DNA of 64,000 nucleotides from Mortierella alpina (GCA_029449245.1 JANATF010000009.1:930001-994000); one strand, 5' to 3'; positions 1 to 13,764 are shown, counted from the stretch's first letter. The notes: generated from the letters alone by a model not told the origin. Made by a program: numbers and translations.

Positions 1-3000
1 TCCAGTGCGGCCGCTAGTCTGACCGGTCTTCCGCGACTGCACCAGCCTGCTAGCGTCTCTGAGACGCTCCAGCAGTTGACCGACCCAGCCTTTTGGCGTC
101 GCCTCTCCCCCACTGCTGCCTGGGACAGCTTCATGGAAGGGCGCACTCCGTATATGCATGAACTCCAGTCCCGCCTGGGATGGGAACACCTGACTCGCCT
201 TGCTGAACGCTGGGGGGTTGAGCCAAGAATTGTAATTCTGGTGATGTTATTGCCGTTCATATTGCTGTTACTGAGCTCCTGTGTTTTCATGGGTGCGGGG
301 CATACAGCCGACGATGGCCCTCCTCCTTATCAGGGAGGTGGACGCGGAAAGAAGACAGACCCATCTCAAAATGGCCACAAGAATGCGAACAGCGCCTCCT
401 CTTCCTCGTCGACTTCAAAGCAGAGCAACGCGTCATCTGGTGCCTCGTCCTCCGGTTCTGGAAAGGGCAACAAGTCTCGTCATGGATCCAAGAAAGGCGG
501 AGCGCAGGATGGAGGTAAGGACCTCTTCGATGCTGAAGTCTTTGCCTACGAAAAATGCCGTGACAAGTTCTAACCACGTCTGTTGATGACGGAAGGCTCT
601 GGTGATACCGATAGTTCAAAGACACACACTGCTATGCCTAGAGGAAGCGTCGGCGATGACGGTTCGAAGGCTACGATGCTGGGATCGATAGGTTTCCGAG
701 GGGCTGAGCTGCAGAACTTCAAGCCGATTGACATTTACGGTAGGGATCTGCCTTGAACTGCGACAGACGAGCACAATTGTTTGAATACTGTATCTAACAG
801 CGCGCGCTCTTGTAGCCGCCATGGGCATGACCCAGCCCGTCATTAAGAAGTCCGATGGACGTGGTACAGCCAATGTGAACCGTGGCGCTGCAGATGGCCT
901 CTCTTCAAAGCGCATCTCCTCTCAATCAAGGAAGACCGAAACTCCTTTGAGACAGGGCAATAGCTTGCACGGTAAAAATCCGAAATTTTTGGTGCTTCAA
1001 TTGATCTCTGTCCTCATGGGTGATTACTGACATGGATCTATGGCAATGTACTGTTCTCAACGGTGTTCATAATGATCCTTATTCAGACGATAACTTGGTC
1101 TCTTCGATCATGGAAGGTAAACGAGGGTTATGAATTGAAGAGTTCGTACAAGAATTGCCCATCGCTGACATAGGTTAACGCTATCTCCCCCCTTTGTTTT
1201 TATTTCTACAAGACGTTGTTGGGCCATCTGATTCGCAGCAGGAGCAGGCTGAGCTCGACCTCGACAACCAAGAAGAGTACGAGGACAGTGTTTTAGACGA
1301 CACCTTCCCTGGAACCAAGGCTAAGAACAGTGGTGTCAAGAATGCTCTTGACTATACAAGAAAGAATACAAAGACTGGCAAGAGATCCGCTCCTCATGCT
1401 AAAGCAGGAAAGAATGGTTCCACTATCCTCGCTCCAAACCCTGGATCCAGCTTTGAAAGCCATGGCCTTCAAGAATCGAACCAACAACAGCAGAGGCATG
1501 CGCCTGCACTAGACCACACAGATAAACAAGGTGCTGGACCCGCCGGACCTGGCTCAGAGTCCTCCGTCAGCTCCTCAGTACCACTGTCAAGAACCCGCGT
1601 CCCGCGAGCGTACAGGTTCAAGGAGGCAGATCGTCATCGCCACCAACCTCACATCTCTTCTCGTGCCGACAAGAAGGACCTGTTTGGCCGCCACCCAGTT
1701 GAGAACCTGGCTGACGGAAGAGGCTGTCAAGGTTCACCACCGAATAGTCTGGCTTTCAAGATAATGGACTTTGCACAGCGGAACCCTGTGATGAAGAATC
1801 TAGATGCAATCTCTGGCGGGATACTAGGTACTACCATGGCTACCCTTGCGGCCGGGACCGCTATTGCAGAGTCTTCAAAGAACGCTTGGAAAGGAGATTT
1901 CACCTCCGCTCTTGACGGTAAGGGCTAACAGAATCATACAGCATACGGATCGTTATTATATATGTAGTAAACCCCTGACATGGTGGTTCCTTGCATATAT
2001 ACCCGTCTGCGTTGTAGATCTAGCCGGAAATCTGAAGAATTCGTTTGATCAAGCTTTGGCTGAAGGCGGTTTGGAGGGCTCTGGTATAGACCAGGACAAT
2101 AACTGGGACCTTCGAGCGATCACCTCTCATTTCAACATTGGCGGCAAGCGTCCTGCTTCCACAGTGAGAAGATTTTCTGTGGAGGATATCTCGGTCGGTC
2201 CAAGGACGAAATATGCCATATACGTGGATCTGCCTGAGCGGTCAAAGGACCAAGGCCTCGATGACGAAGCACCTGTCAATCATGACCCAAAGGAAGATGA
2301 CGAGGACGTGAAGGTTCTCGAATACCACCCGCGCAACACATCTACAGGGAATGTTGCCCAAACCAAGGAAAGTCAGAGCCCTTTGTCCCAGCAGTCGAAG
2401 GTCCGAGGTCCCGATCATAGAGCCCCTGTCAACCACGATCCGAAGGAATCTGACGAGGACGTGAAAATTCTCGATTACCAGTCGTACAAAAAGCCCTCAG
2501 GGAGGATTGCTCAGAGCAAGGGCAACAAACATCCCACTGACAAATCTGCTAAAGGCGTCGATTGGGGCAATGCGACGGGTAAGGCGACAAAGACCGATTC
2601 TGCATCGGGGGTAGATTGGGGGTATGCAGTATCAGGAGCCTCGTCTCTCAAGTCCAGTGAGCCAGAGCGGTTCTCTAGGTCTTCGGAGACGTCTGGAACA
2701 CAGAGCAGCAAAGGTGCGTCTAAGCACAGCTCTAAAAAGGTGGCACAGAAGGCAGGTCCTGCGACAAAAGCTGGTTCAGATGCAAAACAGGCCTTGGATT
2801 CCGCCACCAAAACATCCCGAGACAAACTAGCAGCCGCTGTCAGCAAACTCCACGAGAATAAGGATCATGCAGACGCTCAAGCACACGCGATTACCCAGCA
2901 CTCTAAGACGGTCGCGCGATCCGCGCAAGACTCTATCAAGAAATCCGTAGGCACTTCAAGGCATGGCGCAAAAACAGCCGTCCAGCACGCAGAGGATAAG

Positions 3001-5436
3001 GCAATGAAGGCAGTCTCGGATGCGAAAAAGGCGGTAGACTCTGCGCGTGCCACCGCTGAGAAGGCTATTGACACTGCTGCACACATCATGGAGGCATCCG
3101 TCAAAGCCGTTGAGGGATCTACCAAAGCCATGGGGCCGGATAACAGGACGACTATCCCTGACGCCAAAAGGAATGCCAGATCGGCTCGGAAGGCAGCGCG
3201 GAAGGCAGCGCGGAAAGCCAAGAATACGCTGCTGGAGGGTGTTATGGATTCTAGGAAGATGAACCAAGACAAACAGTACGTGGCGCATGAAGCGCGGGAT
3301 GCGCTTCGCATGAACCAAGAAACTGTCAACTCTGCTACAGGCGTCGCACAGTATGCAAAGGATACGGTCATGGGTTTCGCAGGCAACGTAGTCCACAACG
3401 CCGCCAATCAAGCTAGATCTGCCATGGACTCGGTCGTCGACACGACCAAGAAGACCCTTTGGGACAGTGTAGTCGAGCCCGTGAAGCATGTAGAGCGTAT
3501 GGTTGGAAGTGCGGTGGAGATTGGTCTCGGAACTGTTGATGCAGCCATCCAAGGTGCCCGTGGAGCCGCAGAGAAGCTTAACCAGGAAGCCATAGCATCA
3601 GCCCATGGTACCAAGGACGGCACCTACAGGTCTGGAGTCAGTGCAAAGCGGTCCGAGAACATGGACAGTCATGATCTTGATGGAGTGCGTACCACCGCCT
3701 CTGCACCTGGTCATGGTAACCAGGCGACCCAGGACGACAAAGTAACCCACACACAGAGGAGGACTCCCGTTTCTAAAAAGGCCGCACGAAAAGCCGCAAA
3801 ACGACAGGAAATGACTTCTGAAACCACGTCCGATACTCAAGCCGATATCAAGCACTCCAAAGGCAGCAGCTCTGAATCTCTAATCAAGGCAGAGTCCTCG
3901 CGGAACCTGTTATCTTCTGCTAAACACTACGCTGGCGGACTAGGCGATGCAGCGTCCGAGTTGGTGCACGCTGCCCAGATTGCGGCGCATACACTCACAG
4001 TGGCAAAGGACAACACATCAGCCTTCATTGGCGCTGCAAGCAGTGACATCCAAGGCATACTCTCGGGACCAGGGCACGATCATCATGAACTGCATGATGA
4101 ACTGAGGGACATCAAGAATGAGCTCAAACAAAAGATTCATTTCCATGGCATCAGTTCGTCAACGTCCTCAGCTGCCAAGAAAGCCAACCTTGTTGCGCAA
4201 GACTACTACAACTCTTTGCCAGATCCAAAGGCCGGGTCTACTCCTGCACGCTCTCACGGTTCTGCCGACTCTGCCCATCGCAGCCAATCTGCCGCAGGGT
4301 CCAAGTCAGGAACCAAAACCCTCACCAGGAGCACTACCTTGGACCACGACCAGTATGTTTTTAAGGACAAGGCTGGCAACGAAGTACCTGCTGCGGATGT
4401 GGATGAGGCTGACATGTATGGCAGTGACTCTAACGAGAGTGACGACAGCGACGATGACAGACAGGACAAGCATGGTCGCCTAAGAACACTCATCTCACAT
4501 GCTCCCGAGATCCTCCACTCTGCAAAAGCTGCAGCAGCGGCAATGGCCGCTCGTGTCGCGGACGTCTCTTATGAGAACTTTGATCTTGCGAAGCATTCGC
4601 TCTCGGATATGGTCGACAACCTGACTGAGAATCTAGCTGGCCATGAGGAGCAAGACACTCCATCCGAGAACGATTCGGAGTGTGATGATCAAGCACGAGA
4701 TGGTAGAGCGAGTAGCGTGCGCGCTGTTAGGCAAAAGAACACCCAGGAACCGACAGCAAATCTCAAGTCGCAAACGCACCCATCTGTTGTGCCTCGTGGA
4801 AAAGTAGCCTCGTCCAAGGACAGGGTCGCCTCATTCTTCCCAAACGCAACTCCAAAACACGTCCACTTTAACGAGCATGCTTACAAACCAAACCCTAAGA
4901 GTCGCCACGTCGACAAGGATGGATTTACTATTGTGGAAGACCCTCAACTTGGTCACAAGCACGGCCATGCATCCCAAACAGAGAGACTACAGGCCCAGAG
5001 CACCTCCAATGTTCCCAAAGCCCACTCTAGTACTGCGCACCCACTCACGCCAAGTCATCATGTGGATACGCCCGCTGTTTCGAATAAGACAAGTACTACC
5101 AACCCAAGCATGGCCACACCACGAAAGCGTCGGGTCAAAGTATCGGCCCATCCGGCATCTGGTGCATTGAGCTATAGCGCAGCAGTCAAGACGAATGTTG
5201 ACGAAGGCGATCATGGTCCTCTTATCGGTCGAACTGAGAGTCATACGCCTTCTCACCTACTTCACGACCACTCCTTGCCGATTTCTGATGCGGATTCTCT
5301 CTTCCAGAATCAAGATATCTACGAATATGATCAGACGCACCACTTTCAACAAGAGTACACGCTCGACCAGCAAGGGAAAAAAGTGCCACTCGTCCGTGAA
5401 GCCCGACGTGATTCAGGATTCGATCTCCTGTTATGA
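1..5436 (+). CDS. Large one-TM protein with LEA-like repeats (5' partial)
   Basis: The reading frame is open at the left edge, so the start is missing. Exons are 1-514, 596-739, 816-971, 1087-1116, 1213-1917 and 2018-5436. All five introns are GT-AG and phase 1, giving 1,655 residues here. A membrane segment (IVILVMLLPFILLLLSS, about residues 78-99) is followed by Ser/Lys-rich low-complexity sequence. A glycine-rich hydrophobic stretch lies near residues 480-502. About residues 745-1200 form a long Ala/Lys/Asp-rich amphipathic region (KKAVDSARATAEKAIDTAA and similar) that resembles LEA proteins. Two internal duplications are visible: APVNHDPKE-DEDVK-L-Y (about 2263 and 2419) and GVDWG (about 2557 and 2610). 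I do not recognise the family. A membrane-anchored stress or scaffold protein is only a guess. The stop lies 51 bp from the stop of the convergent MFS gene. Confidence 0.8.
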
Positions 5437-5487
5437 AGAAAAAAAAATAAGAATAAAGAACACCCTATGTGTTTTTATTATTTGTGA

Positions 5488-7671
5488 TTACGCGGATGTA
5501 CGAACAAACCGTTTCTGTCTGACCATAAACGAAAGCACCAGAGCCACTCCCGTCAACCCCGCACAACAGTACCACACAAAGTCTGGTCTCGTACTGACAG
5601 TCGCCGCAAAGACCCATGAAATGACGATTGGTGAGAAAATACCCGCCACGGACTCGACGACTTGAATCGCTCCCAGGACTGCACCGAACTGAGAGGGCTC
5701 GACCAAGTGAGTAAGGAGGGATTTCAGAGACGGCGAGGCAATGATACTGACGGCATGCAGAGCAGACGCAAGATAAAACATCCAGGTCGTAGTCGCAAGA
5801 CCATAGCCAATGTAAGTGACAGAGTTGATTGCGAAACCAATGCGGATGACCCAGGTGTCGAGTTTCAAGTCGCTGTGGGCCTGCTCCGCTGTTTGTGGTG
5901 TATCCGACAGTGTGGTCGGCGAGCTCGTGGAACTTGCCGGCAGCGTGGCTCTTAAATCTGCTGCAGACTGACGACGTCGACGCTCTTCAAAGGAATCTTC
6001 ATCGTCTGAAAGATTTAGTGCGGCCTCTCCAAGGTGCTCCAGACTCGACGCTACAGTAGGATCCTCGATTCCGATGGCCATGGCACTCAGGTGGCTGTTG
6101 ATGGCACCTTCGTCACCGTCGGCTTCATGCTGGTGCTGGTCACTCCTGAGGCTGTTATTGCTTGGTATCGGACGTTTACTCAACGCTGATGATCCTCGTG
6201 GTCCCTCCTTGTTTCCTCTCGTAGGGTGTTTTCGATAGAAATGCACAAAGACAGGCAGAAGGACCAAAAGTGCAAAGAGTCGAACCATTGATGCAAGCGA
6301 GAACAAGATGCCGTCCTCGTACTCGGTCCAGTTGAACATCCGGTTGGTATACAAGATCACGACCGAGAATGTGCCCTTCAGCGCCAGCATCTGAAGAAAG
6401 GAGATGGCCCCCAGAAGAATTAGGTTGGTGTTTTTGCCATTGGGCTTGAAAAACATCAGGGCCCGGAACATATGAGAGTGCCATGCGCCTTGATGCTCTC
6501 GAGATTCTCTGTTCTCATCCTTTCTGTGGGGTTTGATAGCCTTTTCGTAGAGCTCTTGAATATGCGGGGATTGCTTGCTTGGCAAGGACTCTGGCACAAC
6601 AAACACTAGCAGTGTAAAGCCAATGAAGCACGCAAAGATATCAAAGTAAATGATAGGCATGATGCTTTCGCTAGCGCTAGCAAGCGTGCCTCCTAAGAAT
6701 GAACTAGGGAGAAAAAAAATAGTTATGCCAGAGGCACAGGGGGATATACGTTAGGCCATCTTTCGTGTGAACAGGTTCTTGCCCCTGGAGTGTTGCACGC
6801 GCGCATGGCTTTTGTTTGCTACGTTACCCAATGCCGAGGAACAGGAACAGTCCAGCGTGCAGCCATGAATATATCAGACTCCTCCTGCTTGGCTCGGTGC
6901 AATCAGCTGCATAAGCCATGCCCAAGGCTCCGCCCAGGCCAATCCCACCCAGTGCCCCACTGACCAGCGATGCAATCACCATCAATGGAAGCCCGATCTG
7001 ATCCCACCACCTTCCCTCTGCAACCAAGGCGCAAAGAGAGACAAGGCTGCCGATTGGACCGAGAAGCAGGAGTTTTGTGCGGCCATACTTGTCACTCATC
7101 GACGCCCAGTATCCAACCGAAACCGAACCTAACAATATCATAGTGAAGGTTAAAGAAAACTGGTGCGACTCTATCCACGTCTTCTCTATGCGTATTAAAT
7201 CTTCTGTCTCCGCTTTTTTTTACCTGCAATGCCTCCTAGAACCTCGACCAACGCCATGGTCTTGGCGGTGTAGGCTAGAATTTCAGGCACCTGACACTCT
7301 CTTGGTGGCCTCAGCGGAATCATGCCGCCGGCTGCACTTGCAGCTACGGCCAGGAAGGTCGTGTTCGATGGCGCATGGTGGTTCATATATTCGCGACAAA
7401 GCATCGAAGCGTGGTACTGTCCAACTGAAGAAGTCAGCATGCCACCACTGACGGCAGCTAATGCAAACATGGGGTATAACCACAACGCAGACGGCCGCTT
7501 GTGCCAGGGCAGATGGTTGGCGAGGATCTTTACATAGATGGATGTAGAGTCTGTGTTCTGAGAGGTGCTGGGAGGGCTGTGTTCAGACAACAAGGGCGCG
7601 TTCTCGTCGGCGTGATCCTCAGAGGTGCTGTGGGAGTCGTCTGGCTGACTCTCGCCCCTTGGTGTCGCCAT
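5488..7671 (-). CDS. MFS transporter
   Basis: Exons (minus) are 7671-7224, 7185-6828 and 6703-5488, in phases 1 and 2, giving 673 residues. The N-terminus is acidic, Ser/Thr-rich and cytosolic (DENAPLLSEH). The first membrane helix follows LPWHKRPSALWLYPMFALAAV. The loop after TM2 carries the MFS motif-A-like GYWASMSDKYGRTK (about residues 172-190). Further hydrophobic helices include a Gly-rich ASLVSGALGGIGLGGALGMAY. A long charged loop of about 120 residues lies between the two halves. The C-terminal half ends with a basic tail after the last helix. The overall pattern fits fungal MFS_1 carriers of the TetA/SLC46-like group. The substrate cannot be read from the sequence. The start was chosen because it opens the N-terminal tail in frame, and no other in-frame ATG precedes the first helix. 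Confidence 0.85.
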
Positions 7672-8538
7672 AGAGGGTGTTTGCTGTGCTTGATTTGAGT
7701 GTCTCGTGTGGGGGGGGGGGGAGCTACAAGTTCCTGCTGGTGGAGAGGGTTATTGAGTCGGAGATGAAGACAATGACGCTGTAAAAGGAGTGCATAAAGA
7801 GAAAGTCAACAGAGCAATGGGGAATGGGGGGACTTGACCAGAGTGATGTACTCTTGGTCAGGTTGATGCAGGAGCAAGAATGTTGAAATCAACAGCATTT
7901 CAAATCACACAAAACGTGGTTGGGTTGGTCTTCTCATATTATACCTGGCGTGTTTGCCCAATGACAGTGCGAACGCGCAACCACAAAACGAGGACAGCGC
8001 AGGCAACGGGAGGGGGGGGGGGGGGGGGTGAACAATGGCCGTTGCGATGCCTATCGCAATAGGGAGAAGAGTGTGCAATTGGGATATGGCGATCGGGAAT
8101 GAGCTTTGTCGCATTCTGCGATAGACGCGCAACAACGTCCCTTGTGATCAGAGCGAGGGAAAAGATGAGAACGGTGCTGCATTTGGCAAAGAACCTACCC
8201 TCCCCGCCTCGTCCGCTCTCCTCGGCCCGCAATCGTTACGCAATAGAGCCGTCAGTTGAAAAAAAAAATCTCTCTCGTTGGCAAGCTAAACAGGGTCGTA
8301 TGGTGAACTGCAGTGTCTACAGTACCAAGAGAGACCAGGTCACCTGAAGATGGTTGCGGAAGCATGGCACGCAACGAAAACGACCCATGAAACCCGTTCC
8401 CAGGAGCTGGATCCAATCCGATCAGAAAAAACGTTCCCCCGGCAAGCCTTAAACCTTATTTGTTGCAGATTGCTGCCAATAGGCGGCATAACGTCAGGGC
8501 AAGAAAAGTAGGCATGAAAATGATCTATATTTTGGCTA
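7672..8538. other. Intergenic; MFS promoter and TF 3' flank, with poly-G runs
   Basis: No credible gene. The stretch must hold the MFS promoter and the 3' end of the transcription factor gene. It contains two guanine homopolymers, about 12 G at 7710-7721 and 17 G at 8012-8028, which are prone to slippage and assembly error. Confidence 0.6.
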
Positions 8539-11500
8539 TCAGGGAGTTCTGCATTCTGTTGTCTGACTATCTAACACTGGCATGTTGACCTTCTCCTTGT
8601 CATTTCGTGGATCATAACTGAGTGTGTTATTCGGCTGCTGGGGATGATGTGGGTTCCCGTAATAGGGTCCCGCTCCACCACTGGCTTTCGTGAGCGACGA
8701 CAGGAAGGAGTGATAGCCTTCAATAGAGTCGGCGGAACTTGCCCTAAAACCGCCTTTCTCAAAATTGCCACGCAAGCGTGATTCTGGCTTGGTCTCTGTT
8801 GCAGGACTACGATGGGAAGTGGTGGATGAAGGCGACGTGACGGATTCGGAAAGGGATGGCGATCCCATTTCCATGTCATCATGTGAAGCCAATAATGGGG
8901 GGGTCTGCTGCTGTCGTTGCCGCTGCTGTCCCAGGTTATGAAGTGCATGTACAGACGCGCTTGGGGATGCAGGTCGGTGCGAGCGAATAATGGGCGTAAG
9001 GTCTGGTGAGAGTTCAGGCGCCGACTTCTGGCTTTGGGACCCTGAGAAGCCGCGTCCTGCGCTATTCTGATCTTGAATCAGTGTAACATCGGCCTTGGAC
9101 GGCTGTGCCTGCATGGGCAGCAGTGGATGCTGCTGAAACTGTGGTTGTTGACCGTGCATCATTTGCGGAACGCCTTGGTTAGGCGCCAGGCTAAGATGCT
9201 GCTGAGGAGGATCCTGCTGCTCTCGAGAAATAGCATAGCCTTGTTTGACGGAATTGAGACCCAGATTAAAGGGCGTGTCGGTGACCAAGACATTCATTCC
9301 CGCTGCTGCTGGTCCTGAAGCTGCCAGAGGATTCATTTGGGAGAAGACCATGGAAGTGATTGGCTCCAGACGCAGGGCCTCATTTAAATCGACCGGGCTT
9401 GAAAGGGCTTGCTGATTCTGACGAGGGTCGGCACCACCATAATTTGAAGCAGCCATAGCGACGGCGGCAGAGATTTGATTCTGCCAAACGGTGCCCATGT
9501 CCAAAGCACTCTGATCCCTGGCTGTGTCCTGGAGGAGCATAGAAAAGTTTCCGTAAGGGTGATGCAATTGGACAGTTGGTGGGAACACCGGGCCTTCCTT
9601 GTTCAGCTTAGTGAATCTGGCGGTCTCATAGATACTGTTAATTGAGACAGATTGGAGTCGAGCAAGGTCCAAGTACGGTGCCACAGAACTGAAAATATCC
9701 GAGGCCGAGCCGTCTGTATCACTCTGCTCGGGTCCCAAGTTACTTGCAATAACATCGAGACCCGCCGCCATCAAAGCCTCCACAGCAGGGAAAGTCTTGA
9801 TCAGTTCTTGAGCTGCTCTCAAAGTCTTAATGATGCCAGCCCGGGTCGTCTCGAGGGTGCCTGGCGTAGGCACCAATGCATTGTGAATATGAACTGTTCC
9901 CGCGGAGAGAAGGCAGGCAGCACTATAGTGGCTCGCACCGCGAAGTTGCCCGTTTTGCAGAAGCGAATCGATGATGTGACAGACATTGGTTGCGGCTGCA
10001 GTGCAAATGCTCCTTGATGAGTCTAGGAAGTTCGCATCAATCGTCGTGGGTTCAAATGAACGAAGATATGGTCTGTGCAACATCGTCAAGCAGTTGTAAT
10101 AGATCATATGCATGAGCGCCGTGGGCGATGACGGTGGTGCGTCGCCGTTTGTCGAGGTGGCATAGGGTGTGTACAGGAGTTCTTTTGGAAGCGCCAGGAA
10201 CCAAGATGTTAGACTGTTGTGCAGCTGCGGCAACTGAGTCTTTGAAAGCTCGGCAAGCAAAGCGTCGTCGGTCTCGGCGCCGATAGAGTACATCGTATTG
10301 AGAACCTCTCCCATCTTGATGATCAATTTGACCGTCCAAAAGAGTCGAAAGGAAATCACTGTTTCGGGCTCGAACGGATACTCAACAATGTCCTCGCCAA
10401 ACACTTTGGGAATCCAGTCATCCGAAGGCATTTGAACACTGAAGTCTTCGTCGTTAATGCTCAAAGGGCGTCCCAGCATGGAACTTCCGAACCGGTCGCA
10501 GAGGTAGAGTGCCCACCAGACGCGCTTTCTGACCTCGTCTTGCTCAGGCATACCCGTACTAATATCTTGACGATGCAGGCCGATTTCCTATTATAATGAG
10601 CACTTGAGCGTCAGACGAGAAGAAACACCTGCGAGATTGGACCTTAAGAGGTCAAATATCAAGATCACTTACATGTGCGATCCGGATGGCCATTCCAGTA
10701 TACAACCAACCTCCAGAATAGTTACCTTGAGCGAATTGATGGTGGGACATCAACACTAGCGACTGCGCAATGCTCACCGATGAGACGTGGTATGTCTCGT
10801 CAAGAATAATCTTGGCCCGACTAAAGTACTTCACGGCATCTTGCTTGATGGCTGGATCATCCGAAAACCAGCAGGCATTACAGAATATGGCGTTCAAGAG
10901 TAATATTTGCGTAAGATCTGGCCGCCTGCTCTCGAAATCCTTCATAAAGGACTTGCGGATGAACATTGGTGCGAAAGGATACATGTACTGGAAGTACAAG
11001 TTCAAGAGATGCATCATATCTTCCCTGTGAGGGAGTTCACGTTCACTGGTAATCTGGAGAGAATGTGACCACAAGTCGCTGTCATTTAGAAAAGCTATTG
11101 GGAGTGGATCTGAAGATAAAATAGCGTCAATGAATGTTGTCTATGTGTATGTGATAGCCGAGCGCACAACAGCATGCGACACTTACAGGTTCCTTGTCGA
11201 AAGCGCGAGCTCATTTGACATACCGAGAATCCAGCGCTGCTTCCGTGAAAACTATTCAAAAAAAAAAAGGCGTGAGCACAAAAAATTTCGCGCACTGCTA
11301 TCGGAGGGGCGTGCGCCAAAATCCAAAGCTCAGTGATTAATTTATATAATGATTTAAGACGAGTGGAGAGCATCAACTTACTGCTGTCCATGGCCGTCCA
11401 ATGTTACCATGGTTGTGGTTGACCTAACATCAGCATCCTGCTTTGCAGACCTAGGCATATGTGGAGACTCGGCTTTGGCAGCGGCATAGAATGAGGTGTT

Positions 11501-12340
11501 ATGATCCATTCCTTGACCGAGAGGTGCTGCGTTCGAGTCGAACCCATCGTTCTTTCTCTTGACGATTCGTTCAGAGGGATCTTCATTCCTGATTGCAGGA
11601 TCGACTGTCCATGATTGTCCAGGTGAAGACAGTGAGACAGGATAAGAAGCAATGGTGCCGTTTGGGACGAAAGGTATTATGGCCGGCTCAGCAAGAGGAT
11701 ACGGTATGCGCTCTGCCTGATTGAATCCAGGTCTGACGTGGGGCTTGAACGACTGTGGTGAGTCTGGACTAGAACTGTAGACATTGGATGAGGGTGCTTC
11801 GTAGTTATACGGATATGGGGATGGACAAGAACCCTGGCTCGAGAAGCTGTTGACACTGCCTGCGGACATGCGGCGCCCATGCTGAAAAAATCTCGCCGGC
11901 CTATGCTCCATTATCTCTGGTGAAGTCATGAAACCTTGATCTTGAGTGTGATATAAACGAGGCTGGTGCTGCTGTTGCGGATGATTGAGTTGCTCCTGCT
12001 GAAGTGATTGTTGATATTGTTGCTGTTGAGGTTGCTGCATAAGGTTTGGCCTGGACCGGTAAGGTTGATAGTATTGCCCGTCCGCTGTACCTGGAAATGT
12101 TGGCCGCATGCCGGTCCTTGCGTAAAGGCTCTGCGGACTGTTCGTCTTCAGGAAGAGGGCTTCGTCGACAACGCACTCAAGCTTGTGTGCAACACATCTG
12201 ACGCAGTTGGGGGTGCCGGTGCATCTCAACTTCTTTTTCCGACAGTTCGTGCAAGCTGTGCCAGCCTTGAGTCGCTTTTGACGAACGCCGTGAGATTCCA
12301 TGTGATGCGGGAGGGCGGGGGGGGGGGGAGTTGATTGCAA
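8539..12340 (-). CDS. Zn2Cys6 fungal transcription factor
   Basis: Exons (minus) are 12340-11382, 11251-11187, 11109-10673 and 10587-8539, in phases 2, 1 and 0, giving 1,169 residues. The zinc cluster is complete: C30-x2-C33-x6-C40-x5-C46-x2-C49-x6-C56, with the basic RKKKLRC. The rest of exon 1 is Gln/Ser/Pro-rich. Short exon 2 encodes HFHGSSAGFSVCQ, the usual start of the fungal-specific transcription-factor domain. That domain continues through exon 4 (EVRKRVWWALYLCDRFGSSM). The C-terminal third is low-complexity and probably activating. The protein is nuclear and DNA-binding; target genes are unknown. The neighbouring MFS and ABC exporters suggest, but do not show, a role in efflux control. 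The start could instead be the ATG at 12301 (MESHGVRQKR), since a 12-C run follows the upstream ATG. Confidence 0.9.
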
Positions 12341-12623
12341 ACTTTAATGAGGGGGGCGAAAGGAAGAAGCTGCTGCAAATGGAGCTTGGAGGGCTGGATA
12401 AAGAGCTGTGGATTAAAGGTAGGGTTGTGGGTTGTGGGTTGAAGCACTGGAGAGAGACGAAAGGTCGGGAAAACAGGACAAACTTGAAAGGGGTGGCGAA
12501 AACGGTTCAAAAGATGAATAGATGATCAAGCTGAAGAACCGAAAGAGTGGATCGCCTTTGGCCCAGTAGCATTAAAGTTTGCTCGAGGTTGGCTGGCATA
12601 ACAATATCGAAGAACGTAGCGCC

Positions 12624-12645
12624 TGCGAATGTGGAGGCATTCGCA
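12624..12645. promoter_or_regulatory. Perfect palindrome/stem-loop upstream of the TF gene
   Basis: TGCGAATG (12624-12631) and CATTCGCA (12638-12645) are exact inverted repeats around a 6-nt loop. They lie about 290 bp upstream of the Zn2Cys6 gene start. A dimeric regulator site is possible, but chance cannot be excluded. Confidence 0.3.
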
Positions 12646-13731
12646 CAGTTTTAAACCAATGGGGGCCGCACTCCACGTTACGGCATGGGCCGTCCCTTCC
12701 CCTCCTCTGAAGGTGCATATCGCATTGTAAACCGCGCTTTACAAAATACCCGCTCAATTCAGTCGGCTCCCTTTGTCTACGTGCACGGAATATCTTTGTT
12801 ATCTCTTGTCATGTTTGCGAACCGAGGTCACCCTTATTTACTCCCGCCTCTGTGCCCCTGAAGATTTTCTTCGTTGGCCAGCTTGAGCTCTCATGCAGTC
12901 TTTATGAAGTGAGCAGAGAAATCCTTTTTTTTTTGGCTTCCTTGAGTGATATCGTCACAGTGCAGTCATGTACCTCGACCAGGCCTCAGGCCTTGGGCTC
13001 CACCGACACATAAAGTCTGTGAGGCCATGTGTGTGGGGAATGTTATGAGGGCTTATGAGGATTGACAGGTGGTTGCATGCAATGCATAGCTAGCGTCGAG
13101 CGCTCAGATTGGAACGACGCCATGTGCATGATTAATTATGAGCGTTCACCCAAGGATCCCCCCGAGTCTATGGTGCATGCACTGTCCTCCAATGGGGCGT
13201 ATGGTGTAATACGACTGCAGCTGCAGCGGGCATTTTTATTTGTGTTACCGTTAAACGTTGACAAGTTTCAATTCAACGATACGCGAGGTTTGGCTTAGGG
13301 GTGCACCCTGTCCTGTGCACGAATGTGAGCAGCCTACCAGAAAACGCGGATCGTGCGTAGCATGCGGGCCACGTCCCATACTTGGCATAGCTGTAGACTG
13401 CGCCGGTCCGTTGCCTCAATTTGGTAAATGTACTTTTTTAATCTAGCCTCGCTTGTGCATGGGCATTCAGGAAAACCAGCCTCTTGGCAAACCTAATTGG
13501 GGGCGCGGGCCATTATTCCCAATTAAGAAACTTGAGCCATGGACCAGCCATGGACCAGCTATGATATTCCCCCCCGAACACGTTCAAAGTCACAGATACC
13601 AGGCGAGAGGTTTTATTCAGGCCTGGATGTGTGAGCCTTTAGGCCTTTTAAAACAGCTCTTCTCCTCGCAATATCTAGCGCGTAAACATACGGATGAGCT
13701 TTTACATTAGCAGTTGGTAGCCTTTTCCTGA

Positions 13732-13764
13732 TTCTGCTCGTTCTGCTCGTTCTGCTCGTTCTGC
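13732..13764. repeat. 9-bp tandem repeat (TTCTGCTCG)
   Basis: Three full copies of TTCTGCTCG and a partial fourth lie head to tail. The repeat is short and non-coding. Confidence 0.9.
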
